Below, one piece after another: positions 27,101 through 38,500 of a stretch of DNA of 64,000 bases (position 1 is the stretch's first letter; every line of letters starts with the position of its first letter). The notes below the pieces were generated by a model. That model had not been told where the DNA came from, did not search any database, and was given only the letters and a program-made list of their open reading frames with translations. Made by a program: the position numbers and the translations under genes. The stretch comes from Lithospermum erythrorhizon (taxonomy: Eukaryota > Streptophyta > Magnoliopsida > Boraginales > Boraginaceae), in assembly GCA_019722365.1 (NCBI GenBank), contig JADFUC010001889.1:1860001-1924000 (forward strand), in the 5' to 3' direction.

Positions 27101-30100
27101 TTCTAAAATTTTATTAATGGATTGTTTCCATTGATTTGATTATTTGAGTATGACTATTGAGTATTTATATACGAAGTAATAAATTTTAAAATAGACAAAT
27201 GATATTTTAGATTGTGATGATTCCATAGGTTTATGTAAATGACTCTTTAGAATTTATAAAAGTTTATTTATTAGATAATTTTATTTCTTCATCACAATCT
27301 TTTTATTACATTTTATAATTATAACAAAGACATCAAGTGTAACAAAGCAACCATATGTAACGCACGTCCAATAATCAAAATTGTTTAAATCTCAACATAA
27401 ATTTTTTTAAATTTATGAATATTATATACTACCACCATCTCTAAAAGGTTGTTCAAATCACATCCATCTCTTAAAGATCATTCAATTTTCTTAATCAATA
27501 GTCAAAATTATTTAAAACTCAACCGACGGAACTAAAAAATTATGAAGACTGCATACTACCTCCATCTATAAAATATTCATGAATTTTCTTTTTTTAATAG
27601 TACAAAATTATTTAAAATTCAATCACCAAAATTCAAAATACTAAATATGATTACTACATACTTATTAGCTTCATGGCTAAGAGATTTTTCGATAGTTGAA
27701 ATTAACAAATTTTATGATCTTATTACTGATATAATAAGTTTAATTTGAATCAAAATTATCATATTAACAAGAAATAAGTTGAAAATATTATATGTTGATA
27801 TACATATTACATAATAATATAAATTGTAAAATTTTATAGCATGAAGTTCAAAAATTAAACGGCAACATGTCATATTTATTACGTCATTCATACCTAATTT
27901 AATATTTTTATCCATCAGAGAAAGATTGTCTACATTGATTAAAAGGTTGTTCAATTTCTTTTCAATAATCAAAATTACTAAACCTCAACCACGTAGATTA
28001 AAAATTTATTAATACTACATACTACATTCATCTCTAAACGATCATTCAACTTTCTTTTTCAACATTCACAATTATTAAAACTCAACCAACCAAATTTAAA
28101 ACTTATGATTACTATACTCTTGCTACTTTCATTTCTAAGAGTTTGTTCAATTTTCTCTTTTTAATAGACAAAATTAATAAATTGATTGACATATACGACT
28201 TTGATTTGAATCAAAATTATTATGTTAATAATAAATTAGGTTGAAAATACTATATATTGATATACTTCACAAAATCATCTACAAAATTTCATAATTTTTT
28301 TGAGAATCAATATTTAAAGAAAGTCATCTTGTCAAATTTTCATGGGAACTTATTTCAGACTCTATTTTTATTAAAATTAAATAATACAAATAATATCAAT
28401 TATTACATATAAAGTTTTCATATTATATTATGTTATATAAGCAAACTCTTTTGTTTTAAATTTTATATTTCAAACAATGATGTGGATATTCAGTTCGTGA
28501 TAATATCTTTTGTTTTAAATTTTGTATTTTAGTTTAGAAGGTATGACTATTAAAAAAAAGGTAGGACCTATTAATAGCTTTATAAAATTATACAAGATGA
28601 AATATGTATAAAATATAATTAAATTATTATAGTAAAATAAATCTCATAATAATAATTTAAAAACAACATGAGTTTTGAAAAAAATCAGTATACATTAAGT
28701 CAAACTATTATTCGTAATTATTATTTTATATATATTAGTACAAAATATATCTTAATAAACAAAATTTATATGCTATTGGCATAAAAATTAAAGCATCATT
28801 ATCGCTACTAATAAAAAAGTCAACTTTTATTTCACTCATAATGCTTTTAATCACATCGAACGTAGATTATTTTCTTAATACAGAACACGCCCTTCAGCTT
28901 AAAAAATAAATCACATGATTTGAAACACAATAATAATAATATGCTAATAAGATGATGCAAAAATTATAAGTTATGTTTACATTATAATTTCTAGTTTCAA
29001 TAATATTCTATTTAAAAGTCAACCACCAAAATTTAAAATTTATAAATACTAAATTTCACATTCATTTCTAGTCAAAATTATTTAAAACTCAACTGACAAA
29101 ATTAAAAAATTATGAAGAATGCATACTATTTTTCGATATTTAAAACTATTTAAAACTCCACCAACATAATTGATAACTATGATTACAAGATACTTATAAC
29201 TTCATGGCTAAGAGATTTTTCAATAGTCAAAATTAACAAATTTTATGATAATAATAATTGATATACAATTTTGATTTTAATCAAAATTATCATATTAAAA
29301 GTAAAGTAAGTTGAAAATTTTATATGTTGATATATATAACATTGATTTGAATAACAAATTATAATATTTTTAGTAAAATACGTTAAATATTACAAATTTT
29401 ACATCCATCTCTAAAATATTATATATTGATATACATACCATTGATTTGAATAACAAATTATAATATTTCTAGTAAAATACGTTAAATATTTTTCATCGTA
29501 TATTATATAGTACTCCGTATTAACGTAAACCAATAAAGGAGGTTTTCATGCTTCTTCATAAACTTTGTCATCCTAATTTCTATGCATAACATTGGTTTGA
29601 ATAACAAATTATAATATTTTTAGTAAAATAATTTAAATAATTTTTATCGTATATTATATAATAATCCGTATTAACGTAACCCAATAAAGAAGGTATATCA
29701 TATTAAATTTTGTGACAATGATTTTAACTTATACTCTTTTCTTTTGAATACTATGTTTAATTACTATATGTGAATTATTTAGCTATAAATTTCAATAAGA
29801 ACAAATTCTACATGTTTCAAACAAAAAATTTGAAAATTCTTCAACTTTGATGATTGAATTTTTAATTATAAACTCAATTATTTTTATACAAGTATAATTT
29901 AAAAAAAAAATACAAATAGCTAATATTTTTAACCCATAATTATTCTTATACTTTTGATTATTCAAATAAAAATAATGTGTTAATTTTATATCAAATTTAA
30001 TAATTTTATTAAGTAAAGTCCTATAATTGCATATCATATACAACTTGTAATAGAGTCACTACGATAAAATAATTTTATTTGCATGTAGAACCCTATATTA

Positions 30101-32545
30101 TAGGATTTATTTTGTAGTCTTTTAGTTTATTTAAAATTTATCAAAATAATATAGCATACGAAGGGCCAGATTACTTCATTTAGTCGGTTCAATCACGAAA
30201 ATGGAAAACCTCTTAAGACAAAAGAAAAATGGAACGATGTTTTAGAAAAACGCCATTTAATATTTATGTAATTTTGAATTTTAAGGCTGAATTTAAATAA
30301 TTTTAACTATCAGAAGTAAAATTTATAAACATTTTAGATGAGGTAATATGGAGTCATAATTTTTTAGTTTTGTCGGTTGAATCTAAATAATTTTGATTAT
30401 CGAACAATAAAATTGAATGATCTTTTAGATAATGATGAAATTTAGTATTATAAATTTTAAATTTTGTGGTTGACTTTTAAATAATTTAACTATTCAAAAA
30501 TAAAATCAATTAACCTTTTGTAGACGGAGGCAAGATGATGTTTTAATACTTTAAATTTTTGTTGGTTGCGCTTGAAAAATTTGGACTATTGAAAAAAATC
30601 GAACGACATATTGTATTGGCTTAGTATGGTAGTATCGACATTTAGCAGTTAAGTTCTTAATGATTCCGATTATTGAAAAAGAAAACGAACAACCTTTGGG
30701 GATATTTAAGTAAGATATAATATTCATAATTTTAAAATTTTGTTGGTTGAGATTTAAAAAAATTTAATTATTGAAAAGGAGAATTTTATGATTTTTTAGG
30801 GATAAATTTAGTACGTAGTATTCATAATACACAATGGTCAGTAATCTATTAGTTACTTTGTACAACCGATTTAATTACCGCATCGATGTTGAATATATTA
30901 TAGATTATCTCGCTCATGCTATAGCCTATATCTAATTTTTGAATAAAAAATTAATGCATGTCAATAGGTTAATCAGAACATATTTTTGTCGGGAGGAATC
31001 GATTATGAAAGCTATAAATTAGTAGTCACAATAGGATGAAATTAATCTATACATAAAAAATATGAAATCAAACTATAAATATTTTTTTTGCATGTATATA
31101 TTAAGTAATAAGGGTATTTTAAATAATTTTATTCCATGTAGAATCCTATATATTATAGAAATAATATTTGTAGTCTTTTAGTTCAATTAACAATTTTAGT
31201 CCGTCCAATCACGAAAAAGGGAACAAACAGTTAAGGCAACTCGTGCTTTTATATATATATAGAATAGATAGATAGATATAGATATAGATGATGTGGTTGT
31301 AATCGAATTTTCATTGACCACCAAGTACCTGAAATCATAGAATTAATTTTTTATTTTGGTCATTAAGGTCAGGGTAAATTGACTAATACATTGTGAGGAA
31401 ATCATAAAGAAGTCGTTACTAATGGCTTTTTGTTGAAGCAATATTAAAAAATGCTGAATATTTTGTAGTATGTATTCAATAATGGACAAATGAACCTTGA
31501 GAGGCTTCAGGAGCTGGCTCGTGTTGTTGGAAAAACAAGGATTGTCTTGGATCTTAGCTGCAGGAAGAAGGTTCTTTAATTGCTTTAATGAGAATTGATC
31601 ACGATTGAAAAACTCTTGTTATTCTTAATTAAGGGATATAAATTGTCCTGAGATGTTTTTCACCTTTTTACCAAGACTTGACATGCTGAAAGGTTGTTGG
31701 TCAGGATGGTAAATATGCAATTGTTACTGATAGGTGGCAGAAGTTCACTGATGTGTACCTTGACCAGAAAGTGCTCGACTTCGTATCTAAGTATGCTGAT
31801 GAGTTCCTGGTACATGGAGTTGATGTTGAAGGCAAAAAGTAAGCGGCTACTTCATCTTTTCATGACCATTCATTACACATGTTGCTGTTGTTTTAATATT
31901 CAGTAGATACTCTATGTGATAGGGTTAACACATTTCTGTGCCATGTTTGTTATTAGTTCGTTGAAAGAATTTTCTTGCAGGATAGTTGATGCAAATGTGT
32001 TACAACATGTAAAAGTTGATTATGAAATGCTCCAGTAAAAGTTGATTTAACACTTCTTGCCATGTTTGGTCCATATTAGTTTGTTGGATGAGTTTCCTTG
32101 CAAAATAGTTGATGCAAATGTGTTAACAACATGTAATAGTTGATCGTGAAATGCTCCAGTAAAAGTAACTTTGTTATATATTTCAGACTGGGGATTGACG
32201 AAGAGCTTGTGACATTGTTGGGCAGGCTTTCTCCGGTACGTGATTTATTCTACCTTCATCTCAAAATATTGTCTAGTTTGATTTTCAATGATCAAAATTG
32301 ACAAACTTCATAGCACAAAAAGAAGCAGGGTTTGTGTGAATAACTATAATTTATTTAATTTTCCCCAGATTCCGGTGACTTATGCTGGCGGTGTCACGGT
32401 CCTGGCTGATTTGGAGATAATTAAAGCTGCAGGAAATGAACGTGTGGATGTCACAGTGGGTAGTGCTTTAGACATATTTGGTGGTTCTTTAGCATACAAA
32501 GATGTAGTCGCTTGGCATGCTCGGCAAGAAGCTTTGGCGGTTTAG
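24155..32545 (+). CDS. HISN3: HISN3-type phosphoribosyl imidazolecarboxamide isomerase, copy B (two frame breaks as read)
   Basis: Same gene as copy A. The exons are 24155-24420, 25088-25282, 25614-25699, 31469-31570, 31705-31838, 32187-32235 and 32369-32545. From the middle of exon 2 onward every exon is open and in phase: [139 protein letters not shown], ending QEALAV-stop. Two lesions lie at the 5' end: a 2-nt net insertion near 24362 in exon 1, giving a stop at 24377-24379, and a 7-nt net loss at the start of exon 2 (the [10 protein letters not shown] region). Both regions are intact in copy A. The enzyme is essential for histidine synthesis and is usually encoded by one or few genes in plants. 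I therefore infer that the real gene is functional and that some of these breaks are sequence errors. Intron 3 is unusually long, about 5.8 kb. Confidence 0.85.
25010..25035. repeat. (TA)n microsatellite in isomerase intron 1, copy B
   Basis: A TA run just upstream of exon 2, much longer than at the same place in copy A (near 15248), so it expanded after the duplication. Confidence 0.8.
27390..29230. repeat. Amplified AT-rich repeat units in isomerase intron 3, copy B
   Basis: Diverged units recur at about 27505, 27603, 27969, 28070, 29010, 29077 and 29138. They are recognised by an 'aaattatttaaaactcaac' core preceded by 'catctctaaa..attcaattttctt'. They match units at 17560-17960 in copy A, but in greater number, and account for part of the intron growth. 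Parts of 29280-29700 form further internal repeats ('aataacaaattataatattt'). Confidence 0.65.
30240..30840. repeat. Same intronic repeat units in inverted orientation
   Basis: About six units, spaced roughly 87-100 bp (cores near 30275, 30375, 30462, 30555, 30645, 30740), carry the reverse complement of the 27390-29230 core: 'gttgagtttaaataattttgactatt'-like text. Together the two blocks form a large imperfect inverted repeat in one intron. Confidence 0.6.
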
Positions 32546-32867
32546 TTTTAACTGTTATCTGTTCTTATATCCATTACTTGGACAAGGAGCCACAAGTTAG
32601 TTGTGTTTCAAAATTATAAATTAAATTAATTAAATTCGGTGATAAGATAAAAAATATCATTCGACTTTCATTACATCTCAATTTGAATTAATAAAAAACG
32701 GGTGAATGCTGCTTGCTGTTAAGTTAGTGGTGAATAAAAAATAAAAAACCAAGTTAGTTGATTAGAAAAAATAAAAACACGAACTTAAAATTTAACCTGA
32801 TTCTCATTTATCTAGTTCACCTCAATCCAAACGAATTATGATAAAACTAAAATAATTTACCTAGGAT

Positions 32868-33010
32868 TATGAAAAGGTCCGACCTTGTTAGCATACAATA
32901 CAAGGGCACTGCATGACCAGACATGTACTCGAGGTCAGATCCATTGGAAGTAACATGAGGTACACTGCAGATGATCAGAGCTAGTGTGAAGACATACCAT
33001 TTGAGTTGTA
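32868..33010 (-). pseudogene. TM9-family exon 1 fragment, copy B
   Basis: The minus strand reads QLKWYVFT, then a signal-peptide-like stretch, then SNGSDLEYMSGHAVPLY and, after a 5-nt duplication that shifts the frame, [10 protein letters not shown] with a donor-like GT. It is the same scrap as at 20190-20330 and clearly related to the real exon 1 at 39204-39373. It lacks the start codon and any downstream exon. Confidence 0.82.
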
Positions 33011-33144
33011 AGTGTGCATGTTGGAGTTAGTATTTAGACTATGTACAATAAGCCTAACACCCTATCTTCTCCAATTCACAATATTCCGTGATCATCTTTT
33101 TTTTTTTATTTCTACATAATAATTTAACAACCATTCAACTTTTA

Positions 33145-33663
33145 GACTATCTCCAATAGCTAGTATTTCAAAAATAAAAAATATCCTTTCACATCATATT
33201 ACTCCTATCTCACATAATCAAATATCTTTAAAAATTATTACATTCTACAATAGCTATTTTTTAAAATAATATTTCAATTTTTCCTTTCCCATCTTTCCTT
33301 ATGTCCCTACTCCTTATCTCATTTGTCAAAAAAGGAGGCCCACGGCGCATTATCTCAACGACATCTGGCCGCCTCACTGCGGCGCCTGCTGCGATACGGC
33401 TGTGGCTTTCATCCTCAAGTAGCTGAGTTAGTAATTGTTAAGCGAACTGTGGTCGCGCTGTCACGGGTTACCCGGCTTTTGTCGGCCAAGTAGACGGGTG
33501 GCTACGGACCCGTCTCGAGGCACATCTCCGATAACCTCCCCCACATTGGCGATGGATCAAGGGCGCCTAACGCTGTCAGATCAACGCTTTTTTTGTCAAA
33601 AAAGGAGGAAGTTTAAAAAAATCTTAAAAAAAAGAGCCCAAAAGGTAGCTATTGGAGATCATC
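33145..33663. mobile_element. MITE-like inverted-repeat element with a nested insertion
   Basis: ATCTCCAATAGCTA at 33149-33162 is exactly inverted at 33646-33659 (TAGCTATTGGAGAT). Removing the nested insertion (33339-33591) leaves about 265 bp, a typical MITE size. The terminal phrase resembles 'tctccaatag' ends of plant Harbinger/Tourist-type elements, but I cannot fix the superfamily. It has no coding capacity. Confidence 0.6.
33339..33591. mobile_element. GC-rich insertion flanked by a 17-bp direct repeat
   Basis: About 253 bp of unusually GC-rich DNA sits between two exact copies of TTTGTCAAAAAAGGAGG (33322-33338 and 33592-33608). That arrangement looks like a long target-site duplication of the kind made by SINE or LINE insertion. 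The right end is T-rich. I cannot identify convincing tRNA-type A and B boxes. On the minus strand a short open stretch (TQLLEDESHSRIAAGAAVR.. onward) could be a captured exon piece. Confidence 0.5.
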
Positions 33664-35553
33664 TTACACCCTACAATAGTTTTTTTTACTAAGATTCAAC
33701 ATCAATAATTATTATTTATGATTAAATAAGAATAATAAACACTTAAACAAATGGTTTTTCGAAATTTTTAAGAACAAAATTTATATAAATATTTTTTTAA
33801 TCACATATTCCTAATAAAATGATTATATTGAAAATGAATGATTTTTTTTAGTATTCAAATTAAATGAATCAAGTCTCTATTTATAGAGTATAAAAAATGA
33901 GCAATTTTAGAGTCTCCATCTCTTAAGACAGTCATATTTTTATTTTTTGTATTGACTTCGACGTAAATATTTTATATTAAGGTTGAGTAATATTTTTATG
34001 AAAAAATATATAAAAAAAGTATATTTTCAATTCTTTTTATTGATATATTTTTCATGAAATATTATATACAAACAAAATTATCTACTAAATAAAGTCTAAC
34101 TATAAAAAATGAAAAAGTCAAAATGTGACAATCTTTTATGATGGAGAGAATAAAATTTAAAATAATTAATATATTATGAAATAATTGATCTCAAATAATT
34201 AGATGTTATAAAAATCTAAAAAATGGAAACAACCAATAACAAATCTCATTCTAACTCTTGAGAAATTGCTCTTGTACACATCCTGTCGGGGGTGGACTCC
34301 ACCCTCCCTGAAGCAGCTAGTGAGAGTTTGCCGGGTGGCTTGTGGTTGACCCATATCACAAATTTTTAACAGGTTAATCTTTTAACATGCTTGATAATCT
34401 TTTATTCAACTACATTGTGGGTATTCTAGTAGTAGATCATCTATTGGTGTAGTTGAAATATAATATCAAAATACTTCAATTAACCAACCTAACCAGAACC
34501 CATGGTCCAAATTTTCATTTTCGAAGTTAGTTTAGAAATTGTGAAAATAGGCAATGTTTAGTAAATATTATGAAAATATTCATGAAATGATGTAAAATAT
34601 TAAAAATTTAAGATTTTTTTTTATAAATTATTCCCTTCATCCTTAAAAGATTGTCAAATTTTAAATTTTAATAGTTGATTATTTTCAATTATGAACTCGA
34701 ATAACTTTTTACATGTTATATATTTATTTGAGAAAAATATATAATATTTTCTACATACTTTACTATTAACTTAATAATTTTAATTCAAATCAAAATTTTA
34801 GATGCAATCAAAATTATAAAATTTATTAAATCTTTAACCATGCTTGATAAACTTTTAAAGATGGAGGAACTAAATAAAATTAAACAGTCAATCAATTAAC
34901 CAGCCCCCCACCTCCTCAATGTTATGCAACTTTAGTGTTACTACTTAGACTATAGAAAAAAACAATCACACTCGATCATGAACCCCAAATGCCATGTAAA
35001 CCCTCAGACATCACTAAAAGTTATGAATTATAGACATGCCTGGGCCAGCTATTTGAGCCTCCTCCTTTTACCAATCGCAAATTCGAGTCGAACACATCCT
35101 CAAGTGTGGAGTTCGAACCTTCATCACTTACAGCACTGAAAGCATTACGAACACCAACCCAAAAACTCTCAATCACAGCCATGCCTAAGGTTACTACTTA
35201 GACTGTAGAAGTTATAGGCAATGAGTATTCATTATTTGTAGTAGTAGATAATTTTGTACTATAGGTAATGGTATTTGGGGATCCAAGTTACAGTAAACGA
35301 AATGATACTTCATGATTAAGAATATAAATCAGATACTCCATTTTATAACTCAAAAAAGCTAAAAGACTTTTACAAGGATGAAAATTGTTGAGCAATGATG
35401 AGTGCCAAAAGAAGACAGTATTCCTGTCCGTGCTTCATATTACAAGCTCTCTTTATAAGCCCTACTGTCCTGCATTGTCCTCTCAAATATACTATTTCCA
35501 TACCCAACTTCTGAAGATACAGCAGGAGAAAGGCGGACATCGCTTCCACTTAT
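33664..35553. other. Intergenic region left of the TM9 gene
   Basis: AT-rich and without a recognisable gene. Two short GC-richer islands stand out, at 34285-34355 and at 35035-35180. The second carries a GTTCGAA-type box on both strands, as SINE remnants often do. The right end should contain the TM9 3' UTR. Confidence 0.4.
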
Positions 35554-38500
35554 TTACTCACACTTAATCGAGCGGTATATATGGCGCACAAAAAAGAGCG
35601 ATGCACGGAAACCAACCATCCCAAGCATGAGAAAGAAACCATAGCATATGCAAGCCATGTATCCGAAGAAGAATGATGTTTGCATGAAACCCGACATATC
35701 TGAACGTGCGTAGTAGTAGTACAAGCAGTAGCCATAGATAAATAATCCAGTGGAACCACCACAGAGGAAAGACCTACAGAACATGCAATACATAAAAAAT
35801 GTAATAAAATCTTATTCAAATCAGTTCAAAAAGGAGGAACAAGAAACAACCTTCACACCACAACAATTATTTTAAGTGTCGTATAGAGATACACATCAAA
35901 CGTAAGGGTACTAAAGCACACAGATAGGCATACTTAAAGAGCACAATAAGACAGATATCCTGAATCTCAAAGCAAAAATACATACCTCCACCACCATTTA
36001 TGATCTTCGGCAGCAAGCTGGAAGTATGTCAATGCAACAGTAATGAAAGCCGTGACAATCAAAAGAATAATGAACACTATGAACAGAATACTGTAAATAG
36101 TGTAAATCCTATGCCCCCAGACACTAAAAAGTGATGCTATAACATGTGCCCGGGATGTATATGGCACTGAAAGGCAAAAACCCTGCCATAGCCATCTGCG
36201 GCAGAGCTGCCCGATACCATGGAAGTGGTGGAATTTCTCTCGGATATTTTGTGGTACGACAAGGAGCCTGGAATTCTGCCTTGCTATTCTTTCCAGCAAT
36301 ACCACCCAAAACAAGCAATGGTGATGTCACAAGCGCCCATATAAGGAAGATTACCACAATGGTACCAAATGGAAGAGCTGCAGTGGCACTGTAAGCAATA
36401 GCCACGGTATTTAGGAAACAGAATGTGAGGAAAAGCGGTCCACAAAACAGGCCTCCAGTCAATAATAAATTCCTGACCTGCCAAATAAAACATACATTCC
36501 ACTTCAAAATTTGTTGGCACATTTGCAATTTTATCAATACTTATAAAGAAGCTTATTCCTTTTAATTTGTTGCCACATTGTAAACAAGTACTAAGGCCTG
36601 AAAGTGGTAACATACCCAGTTTGTTCCTTCTAATTGGCAATAGAAGGATGCAGCAGTGTAACCAGCAATCCCAGATGTAAGAGCATAAATGACAACAAGT
36701 GCGGTGAATAGAGCTCCACGGTTATAGGGATAGAAGACGCCAACAAGTGCCAGGATGAAAATGAAGATTGTCCTGAAGAAGACAAAATGATATGAATAGA
36801 GCTTGACTATCACCATATAATAATTCTTCAAAGGTAATATAACGATATTTTTCGGTATCAATAACCATATGCATACAAAGCCCACTTACATGGTAAACAA
36901 TTGAGTCCCAGAACCAATCGCAGCTGCCAATACAGACTGGAATTTAGGATATCTGAACACATCTCCATGGATGTATTTCCATCCAGTCTCTTCTTGGTCA
37001 TCAGCTTCCTCCTCGTCATGAGCATACCTTCAGTAAACACAATTTTCTTATAGAAAACTAAATCAAAGTGTACATAGGTGCAGTAAGCAACGACATATAA
37101 TCATGCACATACTTAACAAAATCATTTTTAAGAACCCTCATAAGGATAGTTGCAAGGAAACCCGTCAGGAGGAGAACTGTGACACAGGAGTTAATGATTG
37201 AGAACCAGTGGATCTCCAAGTGGTGTGGCAGTGAAGAAGATTGAGCATACTTCTCCATTCTCTTCTCAAATGGGGTGGTAGTTTCCTTCCATTTTACAGA
37301 GTACATGAAATCCACATCAACCTCTTTATCCTCTGTAATGTCTACAAGAGCATTTGGATCAGTTCTAGCATTAATTTCAATAACACGATCCTTGTTGTAG
37401 AAGATCTCGAAGTGTAGATGCTTAAATAGGTAGTAATTATACTCGCTAGGGTCACTTTTTCCTTCCTTGTCAACTTTTCCCAAGAAACCCCATATAGGTA
37501 GATCATCGTAGTACATTTGGAAGTAGTAGTCCTTCGCGACTGCATCCCGAAATTTTGTAACGTCTTCCTTTGTCAACCTCTTTTTGCAAACAACTTCAGA
37601 GTCCTTATCCGCTAAAAAGTTAAGTTCATATGGAGCAGTAATCAAACGATCACCATTCAACACTTCACCAAGAGCTTCCTTCTTCTCTTTTATATGATCT
37701 GGTAAACAGATCTTGTTAACAACTAACATTACCATATCAAAGGGAATTAAAGAACAAAATAAATAAAGTCCTCACCTGGTAAACAGAATGGGAGGTCAAA
37801 ATAGCGGTATGTTTCACTGAAATTCACAAGTGACAAAATGGTAAGAAAACATACACATCGTAGGGTATAAATGTATAACTTGAACATAAGAAATCCGCAA
37901 AATGCACTACCAGAACTTAACACACGTTCCCTTAGGTCCAGCATAACATATTAACATAACACCCTTAGGGAAAGTGTTCGGGTCTTAAAATAGTCAACAA
38001 CCTTTTGAATCAATAACTCATTTGTTTAATTTGATTCTTATATAATACAAATAAAATTAAATAATACATACTACATATTTATGTCACTATATTGCATGCC
38101 AATACCAAAATATTTAAATAAAACTAATTCAATATCAAAGTAGAATACTTTTAATTAGCACCTCAAACCTCCCAATTCAATTGGAAAGGAGATGGTATTA
38201 TCGAATTGGAATCGTTACAATACATTCCAGCACCCAAATCAGCAATAAAGATCAAATTTTGCAAACTACCCAACAAATTAATTCAACTAATAATGCCAAA
38301 AACAAAGTCAAACCTCAATCAAGCTACAAAAAATATATAAACAAAACAAATATCAGAACTACAACAATTACATTCCAGCACTTAAATCAGCAAAAAAAAG
38401 ATTAAATTTTACAAACTACCCAACAAATGAAATCACTAATTAATTCCAAAAAATTAAGCCAAACCTCAATGAAGCTACAAAAAATATATATACAAAATTA

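Larger units (their letters stand above)
23018..33018. repeat. Segmental duplication, copy B
   Basis: Partner of 13345-20330 in direct orientation. It starts at the same ATTTTGGGTTG block and ends just beyond the TM9 exon scrap. The 23018-24154 part is the isomerase 5' flank, alignable throughout with 13345-14396. The extra length lies in intron 3 (25700-31468), which contains amplified and inverted AT-rich units. Confidence 0.92.

Noticed and set aside
35035..35180. Possible tRNA gene (GTTCGAA boxes)
   Set aside because: A B-box-like word exists, but no cloverleaf with acceptor and anticodon stems could be drawn. A SINE remnant is more likely.
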